This document shows positions 51,911 through 62,935 of a stretch of DNA of 64,000 nt, in pieces. Location of the stretch: NCBI GenBank assembly GCA_024362935.1, contig JANCRA010000003.1:1857501-1921500 (forward strand). The letters run 5' to 3'. Numbering within the stretch: the stretch's first letter is position 1; every line of letters begins with the position of its first letter. The stretch comes from Setophaga petechia (Eukaryota; Chordata; Aves; Passeriformes; Parulidae). A model generated the notes under the pieces. The model saw only the letters and a program-made list of their open reading frames with translations, had not been told where the DNA came from and did not search any database. The position numbers and the translations under genes were made by a program.

Positions 51911-52273
51911 ACCCAAAGAAATCCAAGCATTCCAGCCACAACCAGCTTGGGAAGGGGCAGGACTGGTTTGGGGAAGGTGAGAGGGGTGAAATGGAGGTAT
52001 GGGAGCATCTCTGCAGAGAGCCCTGGGTGGCTATCAGAGTTTGTCAATGCTTCTTTCCAGGCCTGGGTTCCACCAAAACTGGAATTCTCTGCAGTGTTGG
52101 GGTTTTTTTTCCCCTCCCTCTTTGTTTCCTTTTTTTCTTTCTCCAAAGAAATTGAAGGATTCCAGCCACAACCAGCTTGGAAAGGGGCAGGATTGGTTTG
52201 GGCAAGGTGAGAGGGGTGAAGTGGAGGTGTGGGGAGCGTCTCTGCAGAGAGCCCTGGGTGGCTATCAGAGTTT
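51911..52273. repeat. B-A-B local duplication
   Basis: A ~125-bp block (B) containing TCCAGCCACAACCAGCTTGG, GGTGAGAGGGGTGAA and TGGGTGGCTATCAGAGTTT occurs at 51,911-52,041 and again at 52,145-52,273, offset 230 bp. Between them is the second copy of the dispersed repeat (A, 52,042-52,144). The B copies differ at only about a dozen bases. Long frames on both strands here are a by-product of the repetition. Confidence 0.88.
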
Positions 52274-52285
52274 GGTGCTGCTTTA

Positions 52286-52671
52286 TACAATCATCTCCCT
52301 TTCCATTAAAAAAAAAAAAAAAAAAAAGCCTAGCAATTGCAAATAACCACTTTGAAAAAGTGATCCAAGGGGCTCCTGAGAGGCTCAGACACCCTGAAGA
52401 GAACATAACTCTGTCCTGTGTCCCTCTGGCCTTGGGGAAACTCCATCTCTGCTCGTGGGCACCTCTGAATTGTGGTGAGTCCCAGATATATCAACACCCA
52501 CTCTGCCCTCCTGCTGCAGATGCAATTAAATTTAAATAAAATCCAACATAGTTATGTTCTCTCAGGGTGTCTGAGCCTCTCAGGAGCCCCTTGGGTCACT
52601 TTTTCAAAGTGGTTATTTGCAATTGCTAGGCCTTTCTTAATTTTTTTTTAATGGAAAGGGAGGTGATTGTA
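52286..52671. repeat. Near-perfect inverted repeat, ~120-bp arms
   Basis: The left arm 52,286-52,409 starts TACAATCATCTCCCTTTCC and ends GAGAACATAAC. The right arm 52,551-52,671 is its reverse complement, starting GTTATGTTCT and ending GGTGATTGTA, with only a few mismatches and small gaps; most differences are in the A20/T9 tract. The spacer is 141 bp and unrelated. Transcribed within DAAM1 intron 1, it would form a long double-stranded RNA hairpin. No transposase, terminal duplication or tRNA-like sequence is visible, so its origin is unclear. Confidence 0.93.
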
Positions 52672-55600
52672 CAAATATCTACAGGGATATTTACTTATTA
52701 TCTACAGGGATATTTATTTATTACAGGGGTGGGAAGCTTGTGCTGCAGTTTGTGCCAGGTGCAGTGTGAAAACCTGTAAAGAACAGAAATCCACTCCCAT
52801 ATGTAGCCCTGGCAGGGATGTGACCACTGTAGCTGTGATATTGCTCCTCCAGGGGGTTTCTTCACTGAAATGTTTGCTCAGGAGGGGTGGAGAGGCTCAT
52901 TTTTTGAGCAGTACATAGAGATGAAGGCAGGCAGGCTGCCTGAAGCACTGGAGATGCTGTGGATGCCTTGTTTGGACTCCAGTCTCTCTGGGGAAAACCA
53001 GATTTGGTTCAATCAATGCACAGAGGAAAAACTAACAATCCTGTGCATGTACTCAGTGTGTTTAAATTCAGTTTGTATTGACACTGCTGATGCTGATACT
53101 TCCCTGGATTAAGCATTAAAATAGCCTCTATTGATTTTTTAATGCATCCCCTTGGGACCTCCACTGGGCTGACATTCCCCTCTGGATGCTCCAGCAGGAG
53201 AAGAGCAGCTTTCCTTTGGTCCATCCCCAGCAGCCATGTGTGGAAGGCTCCCTCCCCTCTGTCACAAGCTGGATAATTAGGCAATTAAAACCACGTGCTC
53301 CCATTAAGAGAGGTCCTCTGAATTGCAGGTGGTGGATTGGAGCAGCTGTCCTGGTGGAAAATCGAGTCCTGCTGCCCTGTGGCTCAGGATGGTGCAGATC
53401 CATCCTGGTCAAAGCAGGGCTTTTGCCATAAGCTACATTTTGTGTTGTAGCCACATAAAATAAGTATGACCAGGCCTTCCAATTAATTTCACTTGCTGTG
53501 CTTGCCTGATTTTTTTTTTCTTTTAAATGCCAGCAGTATTTCAGTGAAATGTGATAAAAGTTGCTGTTTTTTCCCAGGCTGGGTGGGAGCTGTTGGGATC
53601 ACGTTGTGCCTGGTCTGAGCTCACATGCATTGCTTTTGGTGTTCATCTCCTGGAGCACAGGGAGGTATTAGTGTCATACTGGAAGGAAAAGTGGCCAGGG
53701 GGCCTTTTCTGCCATTAGACATATTTATCAAGGAATTCTCAACCCCAGGTTTGTACTTAAGGGGGGGAAATCACTCTGGATTAACATCAGAATTTAAAAA
53801 TCTTTAAAAGAAAATCAGCATTGCAGATGGGTAGGCCAGCTGAGAGATCTGACAAGTGTGTTTTGTTTGCTGTGGGCACCTTCAGTACCCTGAATTTAAT
53901 GGTATCTTGAAGTTTAATGATATTTAGCCATCAGGGTCCCTGCTGGGAAGGACTCCTATTTACAGCAGCCTTCATCCAGTTTCCAGTTTGAGAGAGAAAG
54001 AAACCAGCTTGCTCCACACCACAAAATGCCTCAATACCTGTGGTTCCAGTAGCCACACCTTAAGCACAGATAATGCTAAAAAACTGCAAACACCACCCAA
54101 AAAAAGCCCTCTGGGACTCAGCCAGCAGCTCCTTGTTGCCTTGTCCTGTTGGTGGCCCCATAGCAGATGTTGTTCTGGTGATGGACTGGAAGCATCTGCT
54201 GAGAAACTTGGAAACTCCACTTTGTACAGCCAAATTAAGAGGCTTTAGAAGAGGAAAAAAAACCAACAAACCTGCCTGCCTTCAGCCAGTCTCACCCCAG
54301 GGATCACTGCTGAAATGGGGAGCAATGAAATGGAAAGCTCAGCATTTGAGGGTTTGCATACAATAAATGACAGGCGCAGCCCAAATATTCATTGGAGGAG
54401 CAGGGATGAAAAAAAGGAGAAGAATTAAAATAAAGGAAGGCTGTTATTGAACTGTTGTTCTCCAGGAAAAGGCTAATTGGGCAAACAAATATCCTCCTCC
54501 AGTGGGAAATGCAGCTCCTCTCTCTCTTGCCAGGCTGCTGAGTTTGTATTAACAGCATTTGCATGGTCAAAGGGAGGAGTCAGAACTTGTGATATCTGTT
54601 GGAAATCAGTTCAAACCCGGGCTTAACAGCTGGTTTTAGCACCTTCTGGAGGTGTGCTGTGCTTTGAATGAGCAGTTTGCTCCCAGCTGGGACCAAAACC
54701 AGCGGTGGAGAGGGACTGGGGCTGGATTGGTGCTTGTGCTTGTGATGGGGATGGAGCTGGAATGGAAGGGGATGCTCCCCTGGGATGCTCAGTGAGGCTG
54801 TAGGAGCCCCCTGAGCTGCCCAGGGGATCTTGAATCCCTCTCTCTTACCTGGTTTTGTCCTTGGGGGCTGCCTGGACAAGACTGGGCATGACCCAGCCCA
54901 GGCACTCCCAGACCAGGTTCAAATGGCACTGGAGAAATTCTGGGAGGATCTTTACTGCAAGGCTTCAGGCTTTCAGGAGAGCCTTGGGTGGGTGCTGATC
55001 CTTCCCTGCAGGTAACCCCAGCTCTGAAAGGGCTGTGTCTGCCCCTCTGAGCCCCACCACAATGCAGCACTCACAGCTGCTGCCCAAAACAAGAGTGAGG
55101 TGGAGGGAGCACCAGGACCTGCAGCCCCTCATGCTGCCTTTCCTTTCTGCTGGGGATTTTTTTTTTTTGTTTTTTTTTTTTTTTTCCTGTGCTGCCTTTT
55201 AGAACTTGGCTGGGACACAGTGAGGTCAGGGAATGCCCCAGCATCCTTCCTGGAGAGCCAGCTCTGCCTTCCCGGAAAATCTCTTGGGCTTGGATAAGTG
55301 TTGTTGTGCCTGGGTTTCAGGGTGCAAATCATGGAGAACATATAAAAGAGTGAGTGATATGTGACGTGAAAAGTGTTTCTTCCTCCCACCAGTGCCAGCC
55401 CACCCCACTTATTTTGGTTTGATTCTGTGAAAAGAGGACCACGAATCTGCCTGGTTTCTGGGAAAATGGAATGCGTGTGTCTGTAAAATTGGGTCATTCA
55501 TTCACCCTAGTGAATATCAAGAAATATATATATGTATATAGGTTTGCAAAGTGGGTCTTGTCTGTGGCTCCATGTTGTTGTCCTTGTTCCTGAAATGAAT

Positions 55601-55788
55601 GGTATTTGCCTGAGCTGATCTGCTGGAGCTCCTGTAAGAAGTGATCTGTAGTGGTTTGGGGGATCTCAGCTTGTCCCTGATGAAATTTACCCTTTTAGTG
55701 GAGAACTTGTGACCTCCTGTGTTACTGTGCTGCTCACCGTCTAGATGGCTGGGAAACTTCCAGCAAGGTTTGGTTTTTAATCCTCAAA
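52672..55788 (+). other. DAAM1: Intronic DNA, small simple repeats only
   Basis: A 23-bp motif ATCTACAGGGATATTTACT is repeated about twice at 52,677-52,722. A T-run of about 30 bp lies at 55,157-55,186 and an (AT)n patch near 55,527-55,541. An ATTTGCAT octamer followed by TCAAAGG occurs around 54,557-54,572. No gene is recognised. Confidence 0.5.
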
Positions 55789-55949
55789 AACCAAACAAAG
55801 TTTTGCTGCAGCAGCATCTTTCCTGGTTGGATTAATGTGTGCACTGAGCCATGCACCACAGGGGCTGTGTGGGGTTCCCTGGACCAGCTCCTGGTGGATG
55901 CTGCAATCCCTCAGCTTCTCCTTGGATCCAAGCTTGTCTCCATGGCCTG

Positions 55950-56366
55950 TGTGAGAAATAGCTACTCACTTTTCATAGTTTAGGAAGATTTATTAAACCT
56001 TATCAGAAATACAACAGAAGACTGAATAAAGAAAAAAGGTTACAGCACTGGGAACAAAAGATTTTCCCCGCCATGTGCTCAGCCCCCTCACAATGGAGGT
56101 TTTTTCCTTTTTAACCCTTTAACCCCTCCCAAAGTTCTGTCCATCAACCCCTTCTTCACTGTCCAGTGGTGGAGATCCTGGTTGGAAGGCAGATGTCACC
56201 ACGGTGACAAGCCAGCCCTCCCAGATGTCCCAACCCCAGCTGTCCCTTGATAACCATGCAAGGTGGTACAACATAACCATAAATCTATAAAACTTTTATC
56301 AACCTATATCCGTTATATTTGTCCATTAATTGTGAGAGTCAATCAAGGCATTACTCATCTATCACA
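55950..56366 (-). mobile_element. LTR of an endogenous retrovirus, copy A
   Basis: The ~417-bp element begins TGTGAGAAATAGC and ends TCTATCACA. In reverse orientation it starts TGTGATAGATGAG and ends TTTCTCACA, so it has TG...CA ends. An AATAAATC polyadenylation-like signal lies about 35 bp before its 3' end. The family differs from the LTR at 49,739. No retroviral coding sequence adjoins it. No clean target-site duplication was found. Confidence 0.75.
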
Positions 56367-56555
56367 ACAATCAGTGGCATTACTCATCTATCACAACCAA
56401 ACAAAGTTTTGCTGCAGCAGCATCTTTCCTGGTTGGATTAATGTGTGCACTGAGCCGTGCACCACAGGGGCTGTGTGGGGTTCCCTGGACCAGCTCCTGA
56501 TGGATGCTGCAATCCCTCAGCTTCTCCTTGGATCCAAGCTTATCTCCATGGCCTG

Positions 56556-56955
56556 TGTGAGATAGCCACTCACTTTTCATAGTTTAGGAAGGTTTATTAA
56601 ACCTTATCAAAAATACAACAGAAGACTGAATGAAGAGAAAAGGTTATGGTGCCGGGAGCAAAAGATTTTCCCCACCATTTGCTCAGCCCCCTCACAATGG
56701 TTTTTTCCCTTTTAACCCTTCCCAAAGTTCTGTCCATCAGCCCCTTCTTCACTGTCCAGTGGTGGACATCCTGGTTGGAGGTCTGATGTCACCACAGTGA
56801 CAAGCCAGCCCTCCCAGATGTCCCAACCCCATCTGTCACATGATAACCATTGGGATACACCATAACTATAAATCTATAAAACTTTTCTTAACCTATGTAC
56901 ATGATATTTGTCCATTAATTGTGGCAGTCAATCAAGGCATTACTTATCTATCACA
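56556..56955 (-). mobile_element. LTR of an endogenous retrovirus, copy B
   Basis: This is the second, ~400-bp copy of the same LTR as at 55,950, produced by duplication of the 606-bp unit or by unequal recombination. Its termini match copy A, with GAGATAG instead of GAGAAATAG at the left end. It is flanked on the right by unique DNA (ACTGCCATGGACATC). Confidence 0.75.
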
Positions 56956-56957
56956 AC

Positions 56958-59900
56958 TGCCATGGACATCCTGCAGCTCACCATCAGCCATCCCCTGCTC
57001 CAGACTTTGCCTGGCTTGGCAAAGCGAGCGAGGATTGATTTCAGCTGGAGAGTGTTAAGACAGATCCCATCTCACCCTGCTGTGCTCCACACTCTTCCCC
57101 CTGAAAAGTGGATTACAGAGCCAGCAGTGTGTGTGCTTCCCTTGGCAGGGACCTCCCTCATGTGCTGGAGGGGTGACAGGCAGGCCAGGCCATGGCACTC
57201 TCACAGCACCCTGGAGGTTGTTGCTCTTTTCCCTGAATAGCATCAACACCTCCAGGTGGGAGCCCCATGCAGACACAAACAAAAAAATCTCTCCCAGCAC
57301 CTTTGATAGGTGTAAGTTTAAAGTGGAAAAAGGAGGGCTTTTCTGGAGTGTTACGAATTCATTAAGCTATGTCTTTCCCTCACTGGCTCTGTAATAAACT
57401 TGGTCTAATTTTTCTTGCTGGATGTGGCCATCAAGCCCCCAAAGCTCGTCTGCCCTTGAGCTGAGTGAAATGTTTTCTTGTGAGACAGCAGGTCCAGATG
57501 TATGCTTCAGGATGTGACAAATGCCACAACAAATGGTAAAAATAGAAAGAGGAGGTGACACATTTTAGGCAAGCACTGGGTTTTTGATGATGCTGGCAGA
57601 TGGGGCTTTGCTAGAGTGAGCAGAGCAGCAGCCATCTCCTCATGGCATCAGGGGCAGGGTCCTGGTGGCCTTCAGGTACCAGGTAGCCCAGGCAAGGTAT
57701 GGAGACACAAAACACTCCTTTTGTTGGGATCGTAGAGTGTAATAGGATTTCTGGGATGAGGGAAGAGGATCGGGGCAATTCAGGATTTGGCAGGTGTATT
57801 TATAAATCCATGAAACCCGAGTCTTTGAGATTTGCTTGTGCTGAGAATCAGAGCTCTTGTGATGCACTGGTGATGAGTCAGGCTCCTCCTGGCAGCTGCA
57901 TCATGGAAAGGGTTCTGTTCCCATCCCTTTTGGGCTGCTGTTCTCAGAGTAGATGGGTGGAAAAAAGGCAATCAATAGTTTAAAGCCTTTTAGCTGAACG
58001 TGTTGGGCTTTTTGCTCCTTCCTGATGACATGCACTGATTTCCACCAAACACAAACATTGCTCCCCTGTACAGCCAATGCCTAAAAACAGCTTTACAGTG
58101 GAGAAAAGGGTTTTTAGAAATCAGCAGGAGAGTTTGTGGCCAAAAAATCATTCTGGTTGCTTTAAAAAGGAGCAGCTGTGCTGGGGATACCAGCACCATG
58201 CTCAGCACAGTGGAGATGCTGGTAATGGGCTCAGATCCTTTAAGCTTCTGTGCTGGAGAGAAGATGATTCCTGCTCAGGGGAAGGCAATCCTATTTCTGA
58301 GCTTTTCATTCATGCAGGAGCTCAATGTCAAACCTTATATTTTTAAAATTGAATAATACTTAGACACCCCCCCCCCCCCCCCAGTAAAAAGTATTTTCAT
58401 GCACCATTGCACATTTTCATTTGCACATTTGCTGCAAATGTGAAGTGGAGGAGCACTTCTCTGTCTTGGGAGGGATGTGCAGCTGCCTTTTGGATGGGCA
58501 GAGCACCATGAGCACACTTTGGTGGGCTCACAGTCAGAACCAAACCCAAGAAGAGGTTGGGCTGCTGAGTGGAGCCAAGGAAGGTGCTGACTGTCTTGGG
58601 TCTGTAAGGTGAAAAATCAAAACGTGTCTGAGAAGGGCTTTGGTGCTTCTCAGGGAATGCTGCAAATGTACAGCTGATCTGCAAAATGGTGTGGGAGCAT
58701 CCAGTTTTTATTGCTGTGGAGGTCTGAATGTGACTTACATGGGAGGAAAAATCATCTGAAATTGTTTATTTAGAGAAATGGTGCGAGGTGGCTTGCACTG
58801 TGCCCTGCTCTGGGTGTTGAATTCATGGGGAGAAACCCTGAGGGAAGATGAGCATTGCTCAGTGGTGGGGTGGGACAACTATAGGGTGCACCGTGTGGAA
58901 TGCCAAATTCCTGCTTTCTAAGAGCTGAGAAAAGGGTTCAGGTCACCTGGCTCTAACACTTGGTGACAGTGGTGGTGTCTCCCTAAAGTCCGTGCTGAAG
59001 CCACCATCACCAGCCAAGGACGTTGCTTTGCAGTGATGGATGAGAGTTGGAATATTTCCATTGTTTGGGAGCATCCCAGGCTGTGCTGAAGCTCTTGCAG
59101 AGTAAAGGCAGGCCGAGCTTGGCATGGCCCAAGGTGCTGAAATTGGTGAAGACATCAATTCCCAACTTGGTGAGGACACCAAGGCAGAGGCGGTCAGTGA
59201 GCGCTGTTACACCAAAACCACCTGGAATAAAGCTCCACATTCAGAGACACAGCTCGCTCAGGATCTTGCATCCTCACTCTGGGAGGGGAGCCAGGAAAAC
59301 AACAAGCTAATATTCATGTTTGAGGATTTAGCTGCTGGCTCTGGGGTGGGTTTGGAGGAGGCGGGTGTGAAGGGGAGCGTGCGGGCCCTGCATGTGTTTG
59401 TGCCCTTGTTGGGTATTTTTAGGCTGCAGACCGCAGTGCTGCAATACCGGTGCTGGCTCCCAACCAGCTGGTTGGGGCATCGGTCACAGACAGGCTTTGG
59501 CAGCTCGTTGCTCCAGTTTAATTTAGCTTGCTGAGGAGGCTGTTGAATATGCAAGTGGTAGTTGCTGCTCTCCTTTCCTTAAAGCAAAGGCGGAAGTGAC
59601 ACCAGGCTCCAATTTTCTCCTAATGACTGATTTCATTTAAACACTGCTCAGGGCGATGCAGGCTTGATGCTTTTCATTGTAGGGCTGGGGAGAACTAAAC
59701 TTCTGTCTCTGGGTATCACTGATCCAGGTGGCCTCCATCCGTCCTAGTCACACGCATGAGCTAAACTCCTTCTCCTCCTTCTCTTCAGTCTGGGTTTCCA
59801 GTTTGAACCCATCACAAACACATTTTCACCCTTGTTTCTGTGAAAACAGAGTTGTTTGGGAATGATTCAGCCCCATCAGCCCTGCATGGAGATTTGGGCT

Positions 59901-62711
59901 TGGCTGCAAGTTCCCTCAGTGACCCTTCCCAACCTATCATCCCTGGCTCTGTTCATACAGGGGCAATTAAGCTTAATTTATTCTGGCCTGCTCAATAGTA
60001 GAGGCCAGAAGGCACCATCAGATCACAATCTGACTTAAATTTATTGATCTAATTAGCAGTCAAAGGTACAAGCAGGAGGTGGGAGCAGGACACTTAACAT
60101 ATGATGTGGCGTAAACCTTGTCCCTTCTGTTCTTCTTAACACAAGCCTCCAGATTGCCAGGGGCTGCTGCTTTTCTTCTTGAATAACCGATTTCTGCAGG
60201 ATTTGCAGGGGAGGAGGAGGCTGTGTAGCTGGACTTTGTTCTGACCGATGCAAGCTGCTCTGTCTGCAGCTCCCAAGGACCTGCCAGGGAGCTGTGTTTT
60301 GATTTTGATCCATCTTGTCAATGAATATTCATCAGCCTTCTGAAGGTTTAATGCTATTTGCCTGGTAGCTAACATATTCTCTCCCTAACCTTTTTTTAGC
60401 CTTGGTTGCTAATAACCTACAGCCCACTCAGTCTACATTATAGGGTGGTTTGGTTTTTAAAATTGTTTATAGATGAAAATGAGGAACCTCAGTAGCTCCA
60501 GAGCTGGAAGCAGCTCAAAAGTACCTTGTCTTGGTTGCTGTATGGCTGTCTGCTTTAAACCCCAAAATAAAACCTTGCCTTTTGGTCTGTCATTCAGACT
60601 CCTCATAAAACATTGTCAGGAGTGTGCATCTCTGAAGAGCAGGTGTTGTTCTGATAAAAGCTTTCCACACGTTTTTGTAAGCCCAACTCAGAGCTTGTAT
60701 GTTGCAGCAGGTTTCAGGGATGAGGCTGACATGGTGTTGAAAAGGGGATGGAAAATGCCCTGTGGAAGAGTTGGGTCTGTTTGCTCCACACCAGCTCCTG
60801 GAGCAGGAGCTGCTTTGGGAATGGTGTGACTTTACCCATGGACTTGGAATCACCAAACTTTGCACATTTGAGGACTCAGTGTAGGTTGGAACAGAGCTCC
60901 TGTGCTGGGCACAAAGCACTGAGCAGCCAGCAGCAGCATCTCCCTTTGCACCCTGCTCCTTGTGGCTCTTTAAAACCCAAACCAGCAGCGTTTTCCCCCA
61001 TATTGGAGTGATCAGAAATCCGTGTGTCTTTGGCTTTTTGTTTCCCTTCCTTCTTTAGGAGAGAAGCTCTGCAGCAGGTCCCCAAGCCCTGCTGACACCG
61101 AGGGGATGCCAGCAGGCAGCTAATGGATTTGCTGCGGTGCTGGCTGCCGGGGAGCCGTGATGAGAGAGCTCTCATGGCAGCTGAAATTCCTCCAGCGGCT
61201 GCATATTTCTACATCCAAGATGTAAAAATGTGAAATGAGATTTGGGACCCTTCAGGAAGGGGGGAGACTCTCCAGGCTGGGCCCAGGGCAGTTGCACAGG
61301 CTGGGATTATCCTGCGTGAAGATCCAATAGCTGTTTCCCATCGTCCGTGGTTCAGCAGATGATTATACCATGTGCTAGAAACGTGCCATCAAGATTATTT
61401 CAAGGGTCAAATCCTCTGTTAAAGAACTGTGGGTAGAGCTTGAATTTTCTGCAAGCTCCCTGCTTTCAGAGGGCAGTGTTTGCCATGCTGTGGTCCTGCA
61501 GGGTCTGACCTCGGGTCTGACCTCAGCCCTGGCTCTCCGCAGGGCACAGCAGCTGTTTATTCTGCTGTATAAATCCATAGTTGGAGGGAATGGCAGGCTC
61601 CAGGGAGATCAGACACTCCTTTCCAAATGCTGACCTTTTTTTCCCCGAGTCTCTTCATAGCTTTGTTAATAAATCTGAGTCATCCATATTTGAACCTTGG
61701 CTGTTTGTCCAGTCTCTGAACATCTCAGTGTCTTGTTTCGCGGAGATAAAATATGTGGGTGTGTAACTTTGTAAGACAAATGTTTAGGCTTTCAAAAATT
61801 CCCTACTTTGCTGGTTGATTTTTCTCATTAGAGTGTTTCTCCACACTCCTCATTCCTCATAGGTGACTTTCCTCTTGTGTTGCTGACTGAAGAGTCCCAA
61901 TTTTGGGGCAGTTTTTACCTGATCCTTGTTGTCATTAGGCAGACAGGGCACATGATTCCTGCCCTGACCTTTGCTCCCAACCAGAGTTTCAGAAATCAGC
62001 AAAACCCAAGCAGCTGCCAGGGCGAGCGATGCCCGACGTCAGCACTGCTTAGGAAAATCTGAGCTACCGGCCCCGTGTGATTTTTATCAGCTGAAATCGC
62101 CTCTTGTAAATATTTACTGGAGCTGCAAGTAAGGTTTATCTAATTAAAGCCAAGCAAAACTTTCCATGAAAAAGAGCTGCCGTACAGGGGGTTGCCGGTG
62201 GATGTTTAGGGACACGTTTAAGAGTTGGGGGAAGTGTGCAGGATATTTTTTCAGCCCTGCTGCTGTGTGTAGCATGGGGCATGCTGAGCCACATGAGGTC
62301 TTCAAGGATTGAATTGTCCATGGTGGAGACCTGGTGGCTCCAAGGGATGTGAGGTGTGGGTATGAGGGGGCCTGGCTGCCATGGCATGGGGAGGTTGGTA
62401 CAGCTTTGCTGCAATTGGCAGCACCGGTGGGGCCCAGGACTCCTCATCCCATGGGGACAGCGGCGTGACCCCTGCGGCTGCCAGCTCTGGCACAAGGCAA
62501 AGCAAATGCATCTTTTTTAATTTGCGTGGTCCTCAAGGTTGCCAGGACTGTAAACGTCAAATCTGAGCAGAAATATTTGGCACGAAAACCGTCTGTGCTC
62601 TTCCCCTCGGTGCCGAGCGCGTGGGTGGCTCGGTCCCTCCTCCCACCGCGGGACGGGAGCGCAGCGCTGCGGGGCTCCTGCTCCAGCCTCCTCTCTTCTC
62701 TTCCCCTTCAG
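56958..62711 (+). other. DAAM1: DAAM1 intron 1, last part
   Basis: No coding exon is recognised before exon 2. A run of 16 C lies at 58,367-58,382. From about 59,520 onward the sequence is free of recognisable repeats. It is rich in TAATTA/TTAATT words (for example 59,960-60,060) and contains the forkhead-type palindrome GTAAATATTTAC at 62,106-62,117, so parts may be enhancers. The 3' end is a pyrimidine tract ending TCTTCTCTTCCCCTTCAG, the exon 2 acceptor. Confidence 0.6.
58367..58382. repeat. Poly(C) run, 16 bp
   Basis: Sixteen consecutive C on the + strand are preceded by AGACA. It is a mononucleotide tract, so the length may be uncertain because of sequencing. Confidence 0.85.
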
Positions 62712-62935
62712 GATCTAGTGCCCAGCAGGGAGGGACACGCAGGATTGTGGCCATGGCCCCGAGGAAGAGGAGCGGCCGGGGGATCTCCTTCATCTTCTGC
62801 TGCTTCCGCAGCAGCGAGCACCCCGAGATCACGTACCGGCTGCGCAATGACAGCAGCTTCGCCCTGCAGACCATGGAGCCCTCGCTGCCCATGCCGCCCG
62901 TGGAGGAGCTGGATGCCATGTTCACTGAGCTGGTG
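62712..62935 (+). other. DAAM1: DAAM1 exon 2 (first coding exon)
   Basis: The acceptor is TTCCCCTTCAG ending at 62,711, preceded by about 35 bp that is largely pyrimidine. The exon holds 41 nt of 5' untranslated sequence and 183 nt of coding sequence. The donor is GTG/GTAAGT, with GT at 62,936. The exon ends after a complete codon, so the intron is phase 0. DAAM1 is expected to continue with codons for the DELDL segment in the next exon, outside this window. Confidence 0.92.
62753..62935 (+). CDS. DAAM1: DAAM1 N-terminus (residues 1-61), formin of the Wnt/PCP pathway
   Basis: The product is a cytosolic Diaphanous-related formin that binds Dishevelled, activates Rho signalling and nucleates unbranched actin in planar cell polarity and morphogenesis. 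The visible 61 residues start MAPRKRSGRGISFIFCCFR and continue with HPEITYRLRND, FALQTMEP and LPMPPVEELD, matching the DAAM1 N-terminus. DAAM2 differs clearly here (it has FLCCFGG and PEINLRDNH). The last ~17 residues are the start of the GBD/FH3 regulatory domain (about 45-420 in human). The FH1, FH2 and DAD regions lie beyond the window. The start at 62,753 is the first ATG in the exon and sits in a strong context (G at -3, G at +4). Compared with my recollection of human DAAM1 there are about eight substitutions (positions 7, 20-22, 35, 44, 55, 58), mostly conservative. The open frame seen upstream runs through the acceptor and is not coding. Confidence 0.95.

Larger units (their letters stand above)
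55789..56957. repeat. Tandem duplication of a 606-bp unit containing an LTR
   Basis: The first unit starts at 55,791 with CCAAACAAAGTTTTGCTGCA and the second at 56,397 with the same sequence; similarity continues to about 56,957 with mostly single-base changes. Each unit is ~160 bp of non-LTR sequence (including CTGGACCAGCTCCTG and GGATCCAAGCTT) followed by an LTR. Unit 1 additionally has a ~29-bp duplication of its own end (56,367-56,395). The second unit lacks a few short stretches, such as CTTTAACCC. Confidence 0.93.

Noticed and set aside
59007..59534. Opposite-strand open frames of 77 and 136 codons
   Set aside because: I considered a small gene or pseudogene but could not match either translation to a family. 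No splice, start or polyadenylation context supports them.
62621..62752. In-frame upstream extension of the DAAM1 coding frame
   Set aside because: It crosses the pyrimidine tract and the acceptor AG at 62,711, so it is intronic. The known DAAM1 start MAPRKR at 62,753 has a strong start context.
62753..62935. DAAM2 as the identity of the coding exon
   Set aside because: DAAM2 has a different N-terminus after MAPRKR. The ISFIFCCFR, TYRLRND and FALQTMEP segments fit DAAM1.
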